DNA of 64,000 nucleotides from Streptomyces sp. T12 (GTDB lineage Bacteria; Actinomycetota; Actinomycetes; Streptomycetales; Streptomycetaceae). Positions 62,836-64,000 of the stretch are shown here, piece by piece (positions within the stretch are counted from its first letter, which is position 1; every line of letters begins with the position of its first letter). The position numbers and the translations under genes are program-made. Below the pieces are notes generated by a model that did not search any database, was not told the origin of the DNA, and saw nothing but the letters and a program-made list of their open reading frames with translations. The stretch lies in the NCBI RefSeq assembly GCF_028736035.1, contig NZ_CP117866.1:9527001-9591000 (forward strand), in the 5' to 3' direction.

Positions 62836-63744
62836 ATGACAACCAACGGAACCGGCACCCACGGCGCCGTCCTCGAGGACAAGGTCCCCGACAAGGACAC
62901 GGCGGTCGTCGAACTGCGGTCGGCAGGCAAGTCCTACGGCAACATCCGCGCCCTGCACGGCGTCGACCTGAAGGTGTTCCCCAGCCAGGTCACCTGCGTC
63001 CTCGGCGACAACGGCGCGGGCAAGTCCACCCTCATCAAGATCATCTCGGGGCTGCACCAGCACACCGAGGGCGAGTTCCTCGTCGACGGCGAACCGGTGC
63101 GCTTCTCCACCCCGCGCGAAGCCCTCGACAAGGGCATCGCCACCGTCTACCAGGACCTCGCCGTGGTCCCGCTGATGCCGGTCTGGCGCAACTTCTTCCT
63201 GGGCTCCGAGATGACCAAGGGCCCCTGGCCGCTGCGCCGTCTCGACATCGAGAAGATGAAGAAGACCGCCGACGAGGAACTGCGCAACATGGGCATCGTC
63301 CTCGACGACCTCGAGCAGCCCATCGGCACCCTCTCCGGCGGCCAGCGCCAGTGCGTGGCCATCGCCCGCGCCGTCTACTTCGGCGCCCGCGTCCTGATCC
63401 TGGACGAGCCCACCGCCGCCCTCGGCGTCAAGCAGTCCGGCGTGGTGCTCAAGTACATCGCCGCCGCCCGCGAGAAGGGCCTCGGCGTCATCTTCATCAC
63501 CCACAACCCCCACCACGCCTACATGGTCGGCGACCACTTCAGCGTCCTGCGCCTGGGCACCATGGAGCTCAACGCCTCCCGTGACGAGGTCAGCCTCGAA
63601 GAGCTCACCAACCACATGGCCGGCGGAACCGAACTGGCCGCACTCAAGCACGAGTTGAGCCAGGTCCGCGGCGTCGACGTCGAGGAACTCCCCGAAGAGG
63701 AAGACCTCACCGCACCCGTGGCGTCCTCGGAAGGGAAGTCCTGA
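62836..63744 (+). CDS. CUT2-type ABC transporter ATP-binding protein, single nucleotide-binding domain
   Basis: 302 aa. Walker [14 protein letters not shown], signature [15 protein letters not shown], Walker [12 protein letters not shown] and the switch His in [13 protein letters not shown] are all present once. RbsA-type ATPases of this class usually have two fused domains of about 500 aa; this is a one-domain FrcA-like form that presumably works as a homodimer. The acidic C-terminal tail ([16 protein letters not shown]) is unusual. Start at 62836, 5 nt after the permease stop. Confidence 0.9.
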   Translation: MTTNGTGTHGAVLEDKVPDKDTAVVELRSAGKSYGNIRALHGVDLKVFPSQVTCVLGDNGAGKSTLIKIISGLHQHTEGEFLVDGEPVRFSTPREALDKGIATVYQDLAVVPLMPVWRNFFLGSEMTKGPWPLRRLDIEKMKKTADEELRNMGIVLDDLEQPIGTLSGGQRQCVAIARAVYFGARVLILDEPTAALGVKQSGVVLKYIAAAREKGLGVIFITHNPHHAYMVGDHFSVLRLGTMELNASRDEVSLEELTNHMAGGTELAALKHELSQVRGVDVEELPEEEDLTAPVASSEGKS

Positions 63745-63745
63745 C

Positions 63746-64000
63746 ATGCCCCCTGTGCTGGACCGCATCCGGGTCGGCTCGGCCCCGGACTCCTGGGGCG
63801 TCTGGTTCCCCGACGACCCCGTACAGGTGCCCTGGGAACGCTTCCTCGACGAGGTCGCCGAGGCCGGCTACCCCTGGATCGAGCTGGGCCCGTACGGCTA
63901 TCTGCCGACCGACCCGGCCCGCCTCACCGACGAGGTGAACAAGCGCAACCTCAAGGTGTCGGCAGGCACGGTCTTCACCGGCCTGCACCGCGGCCCCTCC
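63746..64000 (+). CDS. Sugar-phosphate isomerase/epimerase-type TIM-barrel protein (partial, runs off the right edge)
   Basis: The first 85 codons are visible, starting MPPVLDRIRVGSAPDSWGVW. WERFLDEVAEAGYPWIELGP, then YGYLPTDPARLTDEVNKRNL and AGTVFTGLHRG, match the xylose-isomerase-like barrel of IolE/IolH/IolI proteins. It is 1 nt after the ATPase stop, so it belongs to the inositol transport operon. Inosose dehydratase or isomerase is plausible, but the catalytic metal residues lie outside the window. Confidence 0.78.
   Translation, partial: MPPVLDRIRVGSAPDSWGVWFPDDPVQVPWERFLDEVAEAGYPWIELGPYGYLPTDPARLTDEVNKRNLKVSAGTVFTGLHRGPS

Overview
The window is very GC-rich, and the genes use GTG and TTG starts freely, overlap by ATGA/GTGA junctions and carry strong GGAGG-type ribosome sites. 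The content (DmdR/IdeR-type iron box, DUF6153, DUF427 and DUF5947 proteins, many TetR and GntR regulators, a group 1h [NiFe]-hydrogenase, IS1380 remnants, a degenerate inositol-type regulator) points to a Streptomyces or close actinomycete chromosome. No rRNA gene, complete tRNA or CRISPR array is visible.

1-4.7 kb is iron-related. An Fe(III) ABC importer (binding lipoprotein and a permease cut by the window edge) is divergent from a large adenylation / carrier-protein / membrane-acyltransferase fusion, with a 19-bp iron box between them. 4.7-12 kb is a copper island that is partly decayed: a remnant of a Cys-rich copper-storage-like protein, a DUF4396 membrane protein, a Tat-lipoprotein multicopper oxidase, two DUF6153 proteins, a DUF2269-like membrane protein and a TetR repressor. 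Two 17-bp CsoR-like palindromes and two nearly identical 28-bp TetR-type promoter/operators tie the genes together. 12-21 kb is a gene graveyard: a broken methyltransferase, a group II intron reverse-transcriptase remnant, two IS1380-family copies flanking an intact tyrosinase-type copper enzyme, a flavin oxidoreductase, a pentapeptide-repeat protein, a GntR tail and a frameshifted PAS/SpoIIE phosphatase.

22-37 kb is a complete hydrogenase locus. hypX, a maturation protease and hypB-F-C-D-E run rightward. A convergent operon (540-aa accessory protein, small subunit, large subunit, NifU-like protein, DUF5947 protein, two tiny proteins, HypA) runs leftward, and a hairpin separates the two ends. 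The HypX gene and the Asp-for-Cys proximal cluster motif fit an oxygen-tolerant, high-affinity atmospheric H2-uptake enzyme.

37-54 kb is ordinary accessory chromosome: a TPR protein; a TetR with an FMN reductase and drug-exporter operon; a Nudix hydrolase; a TetR facing a GH15 glucoside hydrolase; a translationally coupled alpha-oxoamine synthase and small-molecule methyltransferase pair; a GGDEF/EAL protein; an atypical GalE-like epimerase; a MerR-type promoter driving an aldo/keto reductase; and a two-domain DUF427 protein. 53-64 kb is a myo-inositol catabolism locus. A GntR regulator, mmsA, iolD, iolB, an aldolase and iolC run leftward, and a CUT2-type ABC transporter plus a sugar-phosphate isomerase run rightward. 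A 17-bp-arm inverted repeat lies in the divergent promoter. Several neighbours (iolG and a clear iolE) are not in the window.
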